Assembly (NCBI GenBank): GCA_964415085.1
Contig: CAYPYI010000007.1
Location: forward strand, 1-43,968
Length of the DNA stretch: 43,968 nucleotides
Direction of reading: 5' to 3'
DNA from: CAYPYI01 sp964415085
Lineage (GTDB): Bacteria; Bacillota; Clostridia; Tissierellales; Tissierellaceae
Part shown: piece by piece, positions 6,486-16,196 of the stretch
Layout: the number at the start of each line of letters is the position of its first letter
How positions within the stretch are numbered: position 1 is the stretch's first letter
Translations under genes and position numbers: made by a program
Notes under the pieces: model-generated
The model's input: only the letters and a program-made list of their open reading frames with translations
Database searches by the model: none
What the model was told of the DNA's origin: nothing

Positions 6486-8339
6486 TTAAATATTTTTATT
6501 TATTAAATCCACTACATTGGATTTAATTTCTTCTTTTGAAACTTTTGATAGTTTTATATAATCTCCATCTAAAGCTTTTGATAATTCTTTTGCGTATCCA
6601 TAATTCATAAATCCTGACTCTGTATCAAGAACTAAACTTTTGATATTATCACTTTTAATTTTTTTAGATATATCATAAGCATCTTTTAGCGGATCATCTG
6701 TTTTTAATGCTACATTAGCTTTGCCATCTGATAGTATAACTAAATATACTAGAGGATTATCTTTTCTTCGTTTTTCTGCTTTAGCATATATATAAGCTCT
6801 ATCAAGCCCTAATGCTAGTGGAGTTAGTCCACCTGTTTTTATATCTTCTAAACTTTTTTTAGCTAAATCTACACTCCTTGTAGATTGAAGTATTACCTCT
6901 GCTTTTTTATCCCTAAAAGCTATTATTGACACGTTATCTCTTTTTTGATACGCATCATTTAAAAGAGATAATGCAGCGCCTTTAACTGCACCCATTCGTT
7001 TTCTAGCTCCCATAGACCCACTTGCATCAACTAGGAATATAATACTAGCACCTGTCTTAGACTCTCTTATCTTCTCCCTTAAATCGCTCTTTCTTATGTT
7101 TACAGCCATATTTGTCTTTTCTCTATTTGATTGATTAATTGCTGCTACTTTTAAACTTGCATCAAAAGCTATATCCGTCGGTTTATCATTTTTCAAAGCT
7201 TTATATCTAATGTATCTACCTTTATTTATATCTGTTTTAACTTTTAATCTTTTCCCCGTACCCATATCTTTTAAAGTATGAGAATCTTTTATCTTTATTT
7301 CTAAATCATTATTTATATTTTCAATATCTTCTTTTATATCATCCATAAGTTTATCAATTTCATTTGATAAATCCTTCAAGCTTTCCATATCATAATTATC
7401 CTGATTATCATAACTATTTTCTTGATCTAAGGATTTATCTTCATTAGATAAATCCCTATTATCTTCAATTTGCTCCTCTATTTCTAGCTCTTCTCTCATT
7501 CTATGAGTAAGTACATACCTACTAGCACTTTTTACATCATCAAATGTAACAAAATCTCTATTATTATATGCTGCTATAGCCTTTGAGGTTTCAAGTAATA
7601 TAATATCTCCTCTATGACCTTGACAATTGGATTTTTTTATAACATCAGCAATCAATATATATATATCATCTGATATTATAACTTTATCTAAGTTTTCTTT
7701 GGCTATTAGTATTTTTTCTTTTAAGTTTTCTTCTTCTTTTTTATATTTATTATAAAAATCTTTGCTATTTTTTTCATATTCTAGCCTTCTTTTCATAATT
7801 AATTTTCTTTTATTTAAATCACTCTCGCCTCTTACATTTATAAAAAGGCCAAATTTATCTAAGAACTGACTACTAATAATACCCTCTTCAGGGTTCATAC
7901 TTCCAATTAATAAAAAATCTGATTCATGCTTTGCTGATATACCATCTCTTTCAATAATGTTTTCTTTTGATGAATTTACTTCAATAAGTATATTTTTTAT
8001 TTGATTACTAAGTAAATTGACTTCATCTATATAAATTATATTTTTATTTGCTTCTTTTAAAAGTCCATACTCAACATCAAATTTACCAAAAGTTACTGCC
8101 TTTTTTATATTAATACTTCCTACTAAGCTGTCTTCAGTAATATTAAGTGGTAATTCAATTACTTTAATATCGTCAATCAAGTTATTAATACTTCTTACAA
8201 TTAGACTTTTACCGCTACCTTTTTCTCCCGAAATTAATAATCCATTAATCTTTGGATTAATTAAATTAAGTAAAATACACCTTTTCATATCTTCTTGCCC
8301 AACTATAGCTGTAAAAGGATATGGATATGATTTTGTCAT
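6486..8339 (-). CDS. ChlD/BchD-like chelatase subunit (AAA+ plus VWA)
   Basis: A 617-residue partner of the ChlI-like ATPase and CobN in an ATP-driven metal chelatase. The N-terminal AAA+ domain has Walker A GEKGSGKS (about 38-45) and Walker B IIYIDEVN. A highly acidic Asp/Asn-rich linker spans about 290-350. The C-terminal von Willebrand A domain has the MIDAS motif DASGSMG and ILSDGKANV. Unlike classical ChlD proteins, whose AAA+ domain is degenerate, this Walker A motif looks intact. SD GAAAGGA lies before the ATG. It is placed directly after chlI and cobN under the riboswitch at 16197-16390. Cobalt is the expected metal from the context; magnesium chelation is unlikely because no chlorophyll genes are visible. 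Confidence 0.88.
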   Translation of the reverse strand: MTKSYPYPFTAIVGQEDMKRCILLNLINPKINGLLISGEKGSGKSLIVRSINNLIDDIKVIELPLNITEDSLVGSINIKKAVTFGKFDVEYGLLKEANKNIIYIDEVNLLSNQIKNILIEVNSSKENIIERDGISAKHESDFLLIGSMNPEEGIISSQFLDKFGLFINVRGESDLNKRKLIMKRRLEYEKNSKDFYNKYKKEEENLKEKILIAKENLDKVIISDDIYILIADVIKKSNCQGHRGDIILLETSKAIAAYNNRDFVTFDDVKSASRYVLTHRMREELEIEEQIEDNRDLSNEDKSLDQENSYDNQDNYDMESLKDLSNEIDKLMDDIKEDIENINNDLEIKIKDSHTLKDMGTGKRLKVKTDINKGRYIRYKALKNDKPTDIAFDASLKVAAINQSNREKTNMAVNIRKSDLREKIRESKTGASIIFLVDASGSMGARKRMGAVKGAALSLLNDAYQKRDNVSIIAFRDKKAEVILQSTRSVDLAKKSLEDIKTGGLTPLALGLDRAYIYAKAEKRRKDNPLVYLVILSDGKANVALKTDDPLKDAYDISKKIKSDNIKSLVLDTESGFMNYGYAKELSKALDGDYIKLSKVSKEEIKSNVVDLINKNI

Positions 8340-8355
8340 CTAATCAATCCTTTCA

Positions 8356-9381
8356 TTATTCAAAGTCATAACTATTTATTATTTCTAATACATAATCTAG
8401 GTCCATGATTCCCTCTTCAAAAGGCGTTCTTCTCATTCTATGTGGTAAGGCTAATTTACATGCTTCAAATAAATCTTCTTTTATGACCTTATCTCTACCC
8501 ATAAAGGCTGCATTAGTTATAGCTGTTTTTATTAGAGCTATATCTGCTCTGTGGCCATCTACATCTAGTTCTATACTTATTCTTGATATAACTTCAAGTA
8601 TCTCATCAGTGAATGTCACTTTATCTATTAACTGTTTAGCCTTATTTATCTTTTCAACTAAAGCTAATCCATCTTCTTTATAGCAATCAATAAACTTTTC
8701 ATTATCTTTTTCAAATTCAATTCTTCTTTTCATAACCTCTACTCTTGATAGTACATCATCTTCACCAAATACATCTACAACTAGTCCAAATCTGTCAATT
8801 AATTGTGGCCTTAAATCGCCCTCTTCTGGATTCATCGTACCAACTAGAATAAATCTAGATGGGTGTGTGTAGGATATTCCTTCTCTTTCAATGTTGTTTA
8901 CTCCCATTGCTGCTGCATCTAATAGAACATCTACAACATGATCATCTAGTAAATTTACCTCATCAATATATAATATGTTTCTATTAGCTAGAGCTAAAAT
9001 TCCTGGTTCAAATTTCTTCTCTCCATGTTTTATTGCATATTCTATATCTAGTGTCCCTACAACCCTATCTTCTGTTGCACTAACTGGAAGGTTCACCACT
9101 TTCATTTTTTTACTTACGAAGTTTATATTTTCTTTGGATTTACATTCTTCGCACCAATTATCTTCATTATTTCTTTCACAAGAATAAATACATCCCTCAA
9201 CTACTTCTATTTCAGGCATAATATCTATTAACGATCTTACAGCTGTTGATTTTGCTGTACCTTTTTCTCCTCTAATCAGAACTCCTCCCAGTGAAGGATT
9301 TATTATATTTAAAATTAAAGCTTTCTTCATATCATCTTGGCCTACTATTGCACAAAATGGATATATGTTATTTTTTTTCAT
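8356..9381 (-). CDS. ChlI/BchI-like AAA+ chelatase subunit
   Basis: The AAA+ motor subunit of the CobN chelatase complex, 341 residues. Walker A is GEKGTAKS (about 38-45), Walker B is ILYIDEVNLL, and the sensor region is GTMNPEEGDLRPQLIDRFGL, all typical of BchI/ChlI. An insert after helix 1 carries four cysteines (CIYSCERNNEDNWCEEC), a common feature of BchI homologues in anaerobes and archaea and possibly a metal or redox site. The C-terminal GHRADIALIKTA and LPHRM motifs are conserved. It lies 11 bases after cobN, with SD GGCGGTG. Confidence 0.9.
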   Translation of the reverse strand: MKKNNIYPFCAIVGQDDMKKALILNIINPSLGGVLIRGEKGTAKSTAVRSLIDIMPEIEVVEGCIYSCERNNEDNWCEECKSKENINFVSKKMKVVNLPVSATEDRVVGTLDIEYAIKHGEKKFEPGILALANRNILYIDEVNLLDDHVVDVLLDAAAMGVNNIEREGISYTHPSRFILVGTMNPEEGDLRPQLIDRFGLVVDVFGEDDVLSRVEVMKRRIEFEKDNEKFIDCYKEDGLALVEKINKAKQLIDKVTFTDEILEVISRISIELDVDGHRADIALIKTAITNAAFMGRDKVIKEDLFEACKLALPHRMRRTPFEEGIMDLDYVLEIINSYDFE

Positions 9382-9392
9382 TATTACACCGC

Positions 9393-12300
9393 CTATACCT
9401 GAGTTTCAATATTATTTTCAAGCTCTAAATATATATTTTTTATTTCTTCAATTTGTTCTTTACTAGCATCCCAATAACCTCTTTGGAAGTATTCCATCAT
9501 TTGTTCCAAAATATCCATATATGCGTACTCATTATTTTCAATAAGTCTATCTCTTATATCTTCATCCTCTACATATTTTGTATGCATATCATTAAAAACC
9601 CACTGCTCTACACTATTTGTTGTTGCTGCAAGACCCATTACATTACTAAATCTATCTGATATTTCCTGTGCTCCATGTTTATCATGTTTTAATAAACCAT
9701 CTATCCACTTTGGATTTAATACCCTTGTTCTTATTCCTCTTCCAATTGATTTTTCAACACTTTCACTAACTATTCTATCTGTAGTCACATCTGTAATATA
9801 CATTTTTGCTTTTTTACCACGTACCATCTCTACACTTTTAGAGAGCCCACCAAAAAATTCATAATAGTGATCTAAATCAGTTATCTCATATTCATGACTA
9901 CTTCTTATTTGAGAAACTATCTCTACACTTTTAAGATTATCTTTATATAGATTATCAATCTTTTTTCCTCTATAATTTCGACTATAAACATGTTGTAAAT
10001 TATCTAAAAATACTGTTGCTAATTCCTCTTCTTCATCCCAATTTTTAGTATCAATAATATCAGTTATTCCTGTACCGTATGAGCCTTCCTTTGGCCCAAA
10101 TATTCTGGATACACAAAGTTCTCTTGCCTCTTCTTCTGGATATCCTTTATTTATTAAGTCATCATAAATTGCTATGGAATTAGCTTTAAAGTAGTTATAT
10201 TCCAATGGCTCATCTGCTTCAAATAACTCATCTAATATATCAGCTAAATTCATTATAAGATTTGGGAACATATCTCTAAAGAACCCACATATATTTATAG
10301 TTACATCTATTCTAGGTCTTTTTAACTCCTCAAGTGGAATAATTTCATATTTAGGATTCCAATTCTTACCTGAATTTACTACTCTTATACCTAAATATGA
10401 TAATATTTGAGATAAACTCTCTCCTTGCGTCCTACTAGTTTCTATTCCCCATAAAATTACAGCTGTTGAAGTTGGATATTTCCCCTCTTCTTCTAGATAC
10501 GCCTTTATAGTATTATTTGCAATAATAGTTCCTCTTCTGTATGCTGCATCTGTTGGTATTAGTCTTGGATCAAATTGATAAAGATTATATCCTGTTGGAA
10601 GTATCTGTGGATTTCTGTAAATATCTCCTGCCATTTTAGCTGGATTATATTCTCCATTTAAAACTCTAATTATTCCATCTAACTCCTTATTACCCATTGA
10701 AGATTTTGCATAATTTATTGCAAATGTTATAGATTTTTTTAAGTCCTCTATTACATCCTTATTGAAATTAAATTTATTAAAATTATTGTTTTCTACATAA
10801 TAATCAAATACTTCATCTGAAAGTTTATTTATATATTCTAATGTTTTTATATCTTGTTTTTCTTCCAAATCTTCTAAATCATATCCTTCACTATATGCAA
10901 GTATACTTCTTATAGATTTCTCTCTGCTTAGGGAATATTTTATTATGCCTTTTGCATATTCTATACTTTCACTATCATTATATCCCTTACCTAATACATG
11001 AAGACCTTCTGGAATTAAACTTTCTTTCATTCTATATAATTCACTTTCTATTAAATCTAAATCATCTCCAAGATTTAATTTTTCAGAAAGTTCTAATATA
11101 TCTTTTAATATTTCCTTGCTTGTCTGTGGAGATATCTGAGTTGATTGCCTATAGTTATCTATTAAAGTCATAAGCTGTGAATACTCCCCATATAAATCTC
11201 CTGGGGTAAATACAGGTGGCTGATAACTGACTATATTAGCTGCAGATCTTCTTTTTGCAATAGTAGCCTCTGATGGATTTCCAACATAATATAAATACAT
11301 ATGTGGAATATTTCCTAAAAGCATATCAGGATAACAATGCCCACTCATTCCTGATTCTTTTCCTTTTAAAAACTCTAAAGTTCCATGAGTTCCTACGTGT
11401 ATTATCATATCTGCTTTAAATTCTTCTTCTAACCATTTGTAATATGCTATATATTGATGATGCGGTGGAAGAGACTTATCATGATATGTAAAATCATCGT
11501 CTTCATGGACTCCTCTTGATGGTTGAAGGCCTATAAATATATTTTTATCTATTACTCCTGGTATTAAAAAGTCTTCTCCCTCAGACATTATTTCTCCTGG
11601 ACTTTGACCCCATTTTCCTATTAAATCTTCATAATCTTTAAGACCTCTTATATCTTTTCTATAAGTTCTGTGATTATATCTTATGAATTCATCACTATAA
11701 TCTCCATATTTAGGTGAATTTACAAGTTTCCCAATAGTAAATTTTTCTTTTAAGTCTTCTGAAGTTAAGCCATCTAATAAATATCCTTCTTCTTTTAATC
11801 TTTTATTTATCTGGCCTACTGATTCAAAAGTATCCAAAAATGCACCTCCAAAAAGATTACTCTCACCTGGAGGATAGTTATAACAAATAATAGCAACCTT
11901 TTTTTCTTTATTTTCTTTATACCTTAAGTTTATATATTTTTTACACTTTTCTTTTAATCTTTCGACTCTTTCTTCTATTACTTCAAGCTCATTTATTTCT
12001 ACTTGATAGTCTTCATTATATTCTGGCTTTTTGACAGAACCTATTGGCATAATTTCAATTGCTCCATCTAATTCTGGTAACATAATTGAAATCATAACAT
12101 CAGATGATCTTGTACCTTCTATACTTTCTAGCCATTCATCTTCAGTTATTCTTGATAAGAAAAATGGGTGCATATATGGTACATTTAACTCCTTTAGTAA
12201 ATCTATAGCTTTTTCTGCATCTCCACCCATTGGACCTGCCCCTAATCTAAATGACATAAAATTTAGTATTAAATCTAGTTTTACAGGTATTTTTTCAAGC

Positions 12301-13106
12301 AACAATTCATTTAATTTATTTTTCTCATCTCCAAAAGTATTTGATACTGCTATTGGTATTATATTTGCAAAGTCTTTTAATTCATTTTTTATATAATTAA
12401 TGCTTTTAGAAGTATCTGTTGGATATGAATGACCATAAAATAATAAGGCAATTGATGGCTTATCTTCAGAAAAATTTTCTTTTTCATATAGTTCCTTATA
12501 ATCTTCATAGTAATATAAGCCATCTGGGTTACAAAGTGCGATAGGCTCTAATTCAGTTGGCTCTTCAGGTTCTGGTAAGTTTGTATAACCTCCATAGTCT
12601 CTAAGAAGTAAATACATCATGTTTTTTAAATTTTCATAATCACTAACTTTAAAGTATTTACAAATTAAAGAATAATTTCTCATATCTTTCATTTTACCTG
12701 GAACAACTTTACCCATTTTTTCTGCCATATCTTGCATTTTTTTCATCTTTGACATATCCATTTTTTTATCACTGGATTTGTTTTTCATTCCACTTGATGT
12801 AAATTTTCCAAGCCTTAAATAATCTCTTCCAGAATTTCCATAAGGTATAATTTCTCCTTTACATAACTCTAAACCTTGATATACAAAAGATATTACATTT
12901 GGAGATGCACCCATTAGATCAACAAATACAATGTCACTATTTGAAATATCCTCTGATAGTTTTCTTAAAGTTTTACTATCTTGATTTAATGGTACAAAAT
13001 ATAGTTTTAAATCAAGGATATTATTATAATCTTTATTAATTTTTTCTCCAATTTTTATTAATTCTTTAACACCTGGAGCAGATACCGTTGCAAATGTTAT
13101 TTTCAT
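9393..13106 (-). CDS. cobN: CobN/BchH-type cobaltochelatase large subunit
   Basis: The tetrapyrrole-binding subunit of an ATP-dependent cobaltochelatase, 1237 residues and full length for CobN. An N-terminal domain with a Met/Lys-rich insert (about 110-150) is followed by the conserved CobN core. Recognisable blocks include CYNYPPGESNLFGGAFLD, HVGTHGTLEFLKGKESGMS, HMYLYYVGNPSEATIAKRR, YLGIRVVNSG and GSYGTGI. The start is ATG with SD AAGGTGG. The gene sits between the importer genes and chlI/chlD, so import and metal insertion are co-expressed under B12 control. In the aerobic pathway CobN metallates hydrogenobyrinic acid a,c-diamide. With CbiK also present, its true substrate here is uncertain. 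Confidence 0.9.
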   Translation of the reverse strand: MKITFATVSAPGVKELIKIGEKINKDYNNILDLKLYFVPLNQDSKTLRKLSEDISNSDIVFVDLMGASPNVISFVYQGLELCKGEIIPYGNSGRDYLRLGKFTSSGMKNKSSDKKMDMSKMKKMQDMAEKMGKVVPGKMKDMRNYSLICKYFKVSDYENLKNMMYLLLRDYGGYTNLPEPEEPTELEPIALCNPDGLYYYEDYKELYEKENFSEDKPSIALLFYGHSYPTDTSKSINYIKNELKDFANIIPIAVSNTFGDEKNKLNELLLEKIPVKLDLILNFMSFRLGAGPMGGDAEKAIDLLKELNVPYMHPFFLSRITEDEWLESIEGTRSSDVMISIMLPELDGAIEIMPIGSVKKPEYNEDYQVEINELEVIEERVERLKEKCKKYINLRYKENKEKKVAIICYNYPPGESNLFGGAFLDTFESVGQINKRLKEEGYLLDGLTSEDLKEKFTIGKLVNSPKYGDYSDEFIRYNHRTYRKDIRGLKDYEDLIGKWGQSPGEIMSEGEDFLIPGVIDKNIFIGLQPSRGVHEDDDFTYHDKSLPPHHQYIAYYKWLEEEFKADMIIHVGTHGTLEFLKGKESGMSGHCYPDMLLGNIPHMYLYYVGNPSEATIAKRRSAANIVSYQPPVFTPGDLYGEYSQLMTLIDNYRQSTQISPQTSKEILKDILELSEKLNLGDDLDLIESELYRMKESLIPEGLHVLGKGYNDSESIEYAKGIIKYSLSREKSIRSILAYSEGYDLEDLEEKQDIKTLEYINKLSDEVFDYYVENNNFNKFNFNKDVIEDLKKSITFAINYAKSSMGNKELDGIIRVLNGEYNPAKMAGDIYRNPQILPTGYNLYQFDPRLIPTDAAYRRGTIIANNTIKAYLEEEGKYPTSTAVILWGIETSRTQGESLSQILSYLGIRVVNSGKNWNPKYEIIPLEELKRPRIDVTINICGFFRDMFPNLIMNLADILDELFEADEPLEYNYFKANSIAIYDDLINKGYPEEEARELCVSRIFGPKEGSYGTGITDIIDTKNWDEEEELATVFLDNLQHVYSRNYRGKKIDNLYKDNLKSVEIVSQIRSSHEYEITDLDHYYEFFGGLSKSVEMVRGKKAKMYITDVTTDRIVSESVEKSIGRGIRTRVLNPKWIDGLLKHDKHGAQEISDRFSNVMGLAATTNSVEQWVFNDMHTKYVEDEDIRDRLIENNEYAYMDILEQMMEYFQRGYWDASKEQIEEIKNIYLELENNIETQV

Positions 13107-13118
13107 ATAATCACCACC

Positions 13119-13904
13119 TTATATTACTTTTTTAGCATAAAATATAGGTTTTTGGCTATCTCTATCTTTACTTATCTCTGCTTCAACCCTAAATACATCT
13201 TCCAGTACATTTCCTTCTAATATTTGCCATGGATCTCCCTTTTCATATATCTTTTTATCTTTTAGTACTATTAATTCATCCGAATATCTACATGCATGAT
13301 TTATATCATGTAAAACCATAAGTATTGTAATCTTTTCTTCTTTATTTAAAGATGATATAAGCTCCATAATCTCTAACTGATGTGATATATCTAAGTAGGT
13401 TGTTGGTTCATCTAAAAATAGCATCTTAGGTTTCTGAGCTATTGACATTGCAATCCATGCTCTTTGCCTTTCACCACCTGATAAGGTGTTTATTTTTCTA
13501 TGTTCTAAATCTTTTAAATTCGTTCTTTCAATAGCCCAATCAACTATTTTATTGTCATCGCTATTATTACCTTCCCACCATTTTTTATGAGAATATCTAC
13601 CATATCCTATTAACTCTCTTACTGTAATATCACTCATAGTTGAACTTGTTTGACTTAAAACTCCAATTCTTTTTGCAATTTCTTTTGTCTTCATTTTATG
13701 TATATCTTGATCTTCTAAATATATTTTTCCTGAAGTAGGTTTTATACTCCTTGTTAGTGATTTTAAAAGTGTTGTTTTCCCACATCCATTCGGTCCAATT
13801 ATAGAGTAAATCTTTCCCTTTTCTAATTCTAAATCTATTCCATCTATAATAACTTTTTCTTTATAAGAAACTTTTAAATCTTTTGTTTTAAGAATTTTAT
13901 CCAT
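13119..13904 (-). CDS. Corrinoid/siderophore-type ABC importer ATPase (BtuD/FecE family), system 1
   Basis: A 261-residue ATP-binding subunit energising the FecCD permease encoded next to it. Walker A GPNGCGKTTLLKSL (about 38-51), the Q-loop near LSQTSS, signature LSGGERQRAWIAMSIAQ (about 144-160), Walker B MLFLDEPTTYLDISHQ and the switch His in VLHDINHA are all intact. SD AAGGAGG precedes the ATG. The gene lies 4 bases after btuC and 12 before cobN. The riboswitch upstream makes a corrinoid, or cobalt in complexed form, the likely cargo; heme or a siderophore is the alternative. Confidence 0.9.
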   Translation of the reverse strand: MDKILKTKDLKVSYKEKVIIDGIDLELEKGKIYSIIGPNGCGKTTLLKSLTRSIKPTSGKIYLEDQDIHKMKTKEIAKRIGVLSQTSSTMSDITVRELIGYGRYSHKKWWEGNNSDDNKIVDWAIERTNLKDLEHRKINTLSGGERQRAWIAMSIAQKPKMLFLDEPTTYLDISHQLEIMELISSLNKEEKITILMVLHDINHACRYSDELIVLKDKKIYEKGDPWQILEGNVLEDVFRVEAEISKDRDSQKPIFYAKKVI

Positions 13905-13908
13905 ATTT

Positions 13909-14913
13909 TTACCTCCTTAATAAGTATAGGAAAAATGGTACTCCTAAAACTGCCATAACTATTCCTACTGGTATTTCTACTGGACTTAATATAGTCCTTG
14001 CAAATGTATCACTAAACATTAAAAGAATAGATCCTAATAGAGCTGATGTTGGCAGCATATATTTATAGTCATTTCCAATAATCAGCCTTACAGTATGAGG
14101 TACTATAAGTCCCACGAATCCTAATAGACCTACAACGCTTACTGCACTAGCAGCGAGTAATGCTGCTAATGCAGTAAATCCTAATCTTGTAAGTTCTACA
14201 TTAAGGCCTACTCCTCTAGCAATATCATCTCCAAGTATTAATATATTCATTTTCTCTGCAAAAATATTAGCTAAAATAAAACCTACAATTGTATATGGAA
14301 GTATAGTAAATACCTCAGGCCAACTTCTTGAAGATAAACTACCATTCATAAAAGTTAAGGCTCCATGAACTCTATCGCTATAGAAAACTAACATTCCAGA
14401 TATACCTGCTCCAAAAAGTGCACTTACTGCTACTCCTGCAAGTATTATCCTAATTGGTTCTATTCCACCTCTCCAAGCTAATGAATATATTATAACTGCT
14501 GCTAGCATTGCTCCAAAAAAAGCTGCAATTGGCACTAGATGCTGATATTGAGGGAATATAACTAAAACAGCAATACCAAAAAGACCCGCTCCACTACTTA
14601 TTCCTATAATACTAGGATCTGCAAGTGGATTATTCATAACACCTTGAAGTATGGCTCCTGACATAGCTAAATTTGGACCAACTAAAGCTGCAAGTATCAT
14701 TCTTGGAAGTCTAATATTCCAAATTACCATTCTCTCAGGGCTTGCATCATCATACTTTATTACCTCAAATATTCTTTTTATATCTACTTTTAAAGTCCCT
14801 TTAGCATTCCCTAATAAAAAAGCTATTACAAATAATAAAAATAATAACACTACAAATGACAACTTAAATCTCCTCGTATCTTTTAATGCTATTTTATTTT
14901 CCATACCATCCAT
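13909..14913 (-). CDS. BtuC/FecCD-family ABC importer permease, system 1
   Basis: A permease of about 334 residues with about ten hydrophobic helices. The FecCD hallmark RLPRMILAALVGPNLAMSG is followed by GVMNNPLADPSIIGISSGAG and later by LLGFVGLIVPHTVRLIIGND, the coupling-loop region that touches the ATPase. The end SPVEIPVGIVMAVLGVPFFLYLLR is typical. Three ATGs are possible (14925, 14913, 14904). I give 14913 because GGAG lies 6 bases before it, but the choice is not firm. The start overlaps the end of the binding-protein gene, indicating coupling. Confidence 0.88.
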   Translation of the reverse strand: MDGMENKIALKDTRRFKLSFVVLLFLLFVIAFLLGNAKGTLKVDIKRIFEVIKYDDASPERMVIWNIRLPRMILAALVGPNLAMSGAILQGVMNNPLADPSIIGISSGAGLFGIAVLVIFPQYQHLVPIAAFFGAMLAAVIIYSLAWRGGIEPIRIILAGVAVSALFGAGISGMLVFYSDRVHGALTFMNGSLSSRSWPEVFTILPYTIVGFILANIFAEKMNILILGDDIARGVGLNVELTRLGFTALAALLAASAVSVVGLLGFVGLIVPHTVRLIIGNDYKYMLPTSALLGSILLMFSDTFARTILSPVEIPVGIVMAVLGVPFFLYLLRR

Positions 14914-15942
14914 CGACCTCTCCATATATTTCCGGATATAAACTCCTAGCCATATACTCTATTGCTTCTGTATAATATGGTCCTGCATTAAATAAGAAAT
15001 ATTCTTGTGGTAAATATATAACCCTGCCCTCTTTTATTGCATCTATACCTTCCCAAACTGGATTTTTTTCAAATTCTTTTTCCATTGATTTTTTTGCTTC
15101 CTCATTACTTGGCAACATACTTGTTACAAATACATATGTTGGATTTTTTTCTACTATGTATTCAACATCTAAAGGCGTATGTTCTGATCCTATTTTATCT
15201 GGTGGTAAGTCTGATGCTATATTTTTAACATCCAATATATTAAGTACATCTCCAGCTATTGAATTATCTAATTTTGCAGCCATAGTATTACCTGATATAT
15301 ATAAAATTACTGCAGTGTCTTCATTTTTAGGAGATAGTTTTTGTAGTTTTTCTTTCTCTGATACTAACTGATCTACTCTCTTTTTAGCTAAATCTTCTTT
15401 TTCTAATATTTTTCCAAAAGCTTCATAAGTATCAATTACATCATTAAAACCTCTTATATGTGTTGTTATAACATTAAATCCCATATCTTTAAGTTTCTTA
15501 GCTTCAGTACTTTGAGTACCAACTTGAGCTACTACTAAATCTGGTTGCTGCTCTATTACAGCTTCCATATTAATAGAATATACCGGTCCTATTTGAGGTA
15601 GATTTCTAATTTCATCTTCGTATTCTGGTATTAATTTTACATTATCAGAAACATCTGAAGAACATACACTTTTACCCTCTAAGTCATACCATATATTAAG
15701 AGGTGTTCCAGATAATACAGCTGGTCTTTCAAATGGCTCTTCTATGATAGTTTCACTTTTTATAAAATCATATACCTTTTTAGGATAACCTTCTCCCTCT
15801 ACATAAATTGACTTATCTTTATCATCCACTGTTTCAGTTGAATTGACATTAGTAAGCCCCATAGAACTATCTTTTGCGCACATCCTGTTGCAGTTGTCAA
15901 TATAATTACTACAAGTAAAAGTAAACTAATTCTTTTTTTCAA
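14894..15942 (-). pseudogene. Binding lipoprotein of importer system 1, split by a one-base frameshift
   Basis: Periplasmic-binding-protein type lipoprotein of the FecB/BtuF family. Translation most likely starts at TTG 15940-15942, preceded by SD AGAAAGG; the ATG further upstream lies inside the terminator. The signal peptide LKKRISLLLLVVIILTTATGC has a lipobox Cys, but the frame then runs out. The rest, from AKDSSMGLTNVNSTE through NIWYDLEGK, PQIGPVYSINMEAVIEQQPDLVVA and a C-terminus ending DGWYGK, is in another frame. One extra A in the four-A run at 15873-15876 would join TGCAQ to KDSSMG and restore about 350 codons. It is first in the B12-regulated operon. A real break would disable the importer; an assembly error is equally possible. 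Confidence 0.85.
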
Positions 15943-15974
15943 AAATATCACTGCCTTTCTCTTAGTTGTAAAAT

Positions 15975-16010
15975 AAAAAAAAGAGGATACTGTCATAGGA
16001 CAATCCTCTT
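15975..16010 (-). terminator. Second leader terminator just before the importer operon
   Basis: On the minus strand, AAGAGGAT-TGTC pairs with GACA-GT-ATCCTCTT (two-base bulge, 4-base loop), followed by eight U. It lies 33 bases before the TTG start of the binding-protein gene and contains the upstream in-frame ATG, which argues against that ATG as the start. It is separate from the terminator immediately after the aptamer. Confidence 0.85.
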
Positions 16011-16029
16011 CTCTCTAAGTAAAATGTGG

Positions 16030-16131
16030 TTAATATATAACTTTTGGCCGATCTAAATAGTTGTCATTACTATAAAGTTATGAGGTTTTTTATTAGAAGA
16101 TAGGCAGACAACTATTTCGACAAAGTTATTT
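16030..16131 (-). other. Unidentified structured leader segment between two terminators
   Basis: The RNA read from the minus strand has an 11-bp perfect stem, AAATAGTTGTC (16107-16117 read as revcomp) with GACAACTATTT (16055-16065), enclosing 41 bases. ATAACTTT occurs twice (about 16121-16128 and 16073-16080), and its complement AAAGTTAT occurs once (about 16035-16042), so mutually exclusive pairings are possible. I do not recognise a known riboswitch class. No open frame of note is present. It lies after the cobalamin aptamer terminator and before the second terminator, so it may be a second regulatory element. Confidence 0.45.
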
Positions 16132-16158
16132 AATTTAAAGTGAATGAAAAAAGGGAAT

Positions 16159-16190
16159 AAAAAAATCCCAATCTTCAAAAAGACAGGGAT
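16159..16190 (-). terminator. Riboswitch expression-platform terminator, importer-cobN operon
   Basis: On the minus strand, ATCCCTGTCTT and AAGATTGGGAT form a nearly continuous 11-bp stem (one T-T mismatch, one G-T) with a TTTG loop, followed by seven U. It starts a few bases after the cobalamin aptamer and is the expected ligand-controlled off switch. Confidence 0.85.
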
Positions 16191-16196
16191 GACTAT

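Noticed and set aside
12031..12396. 121-codon plus-strand open frame inside cobN
   Set aside because: Antisense to a conserved part of CobN; no SD, no recognisable motif.
15943..15996. ATG at 15996 as the start of the system 1 binding protein
   Set aside because: It lies inside the terminator hairpin and has no SD; the TTG at 15942 has a good SD and gives a standard lipoprotein signal.
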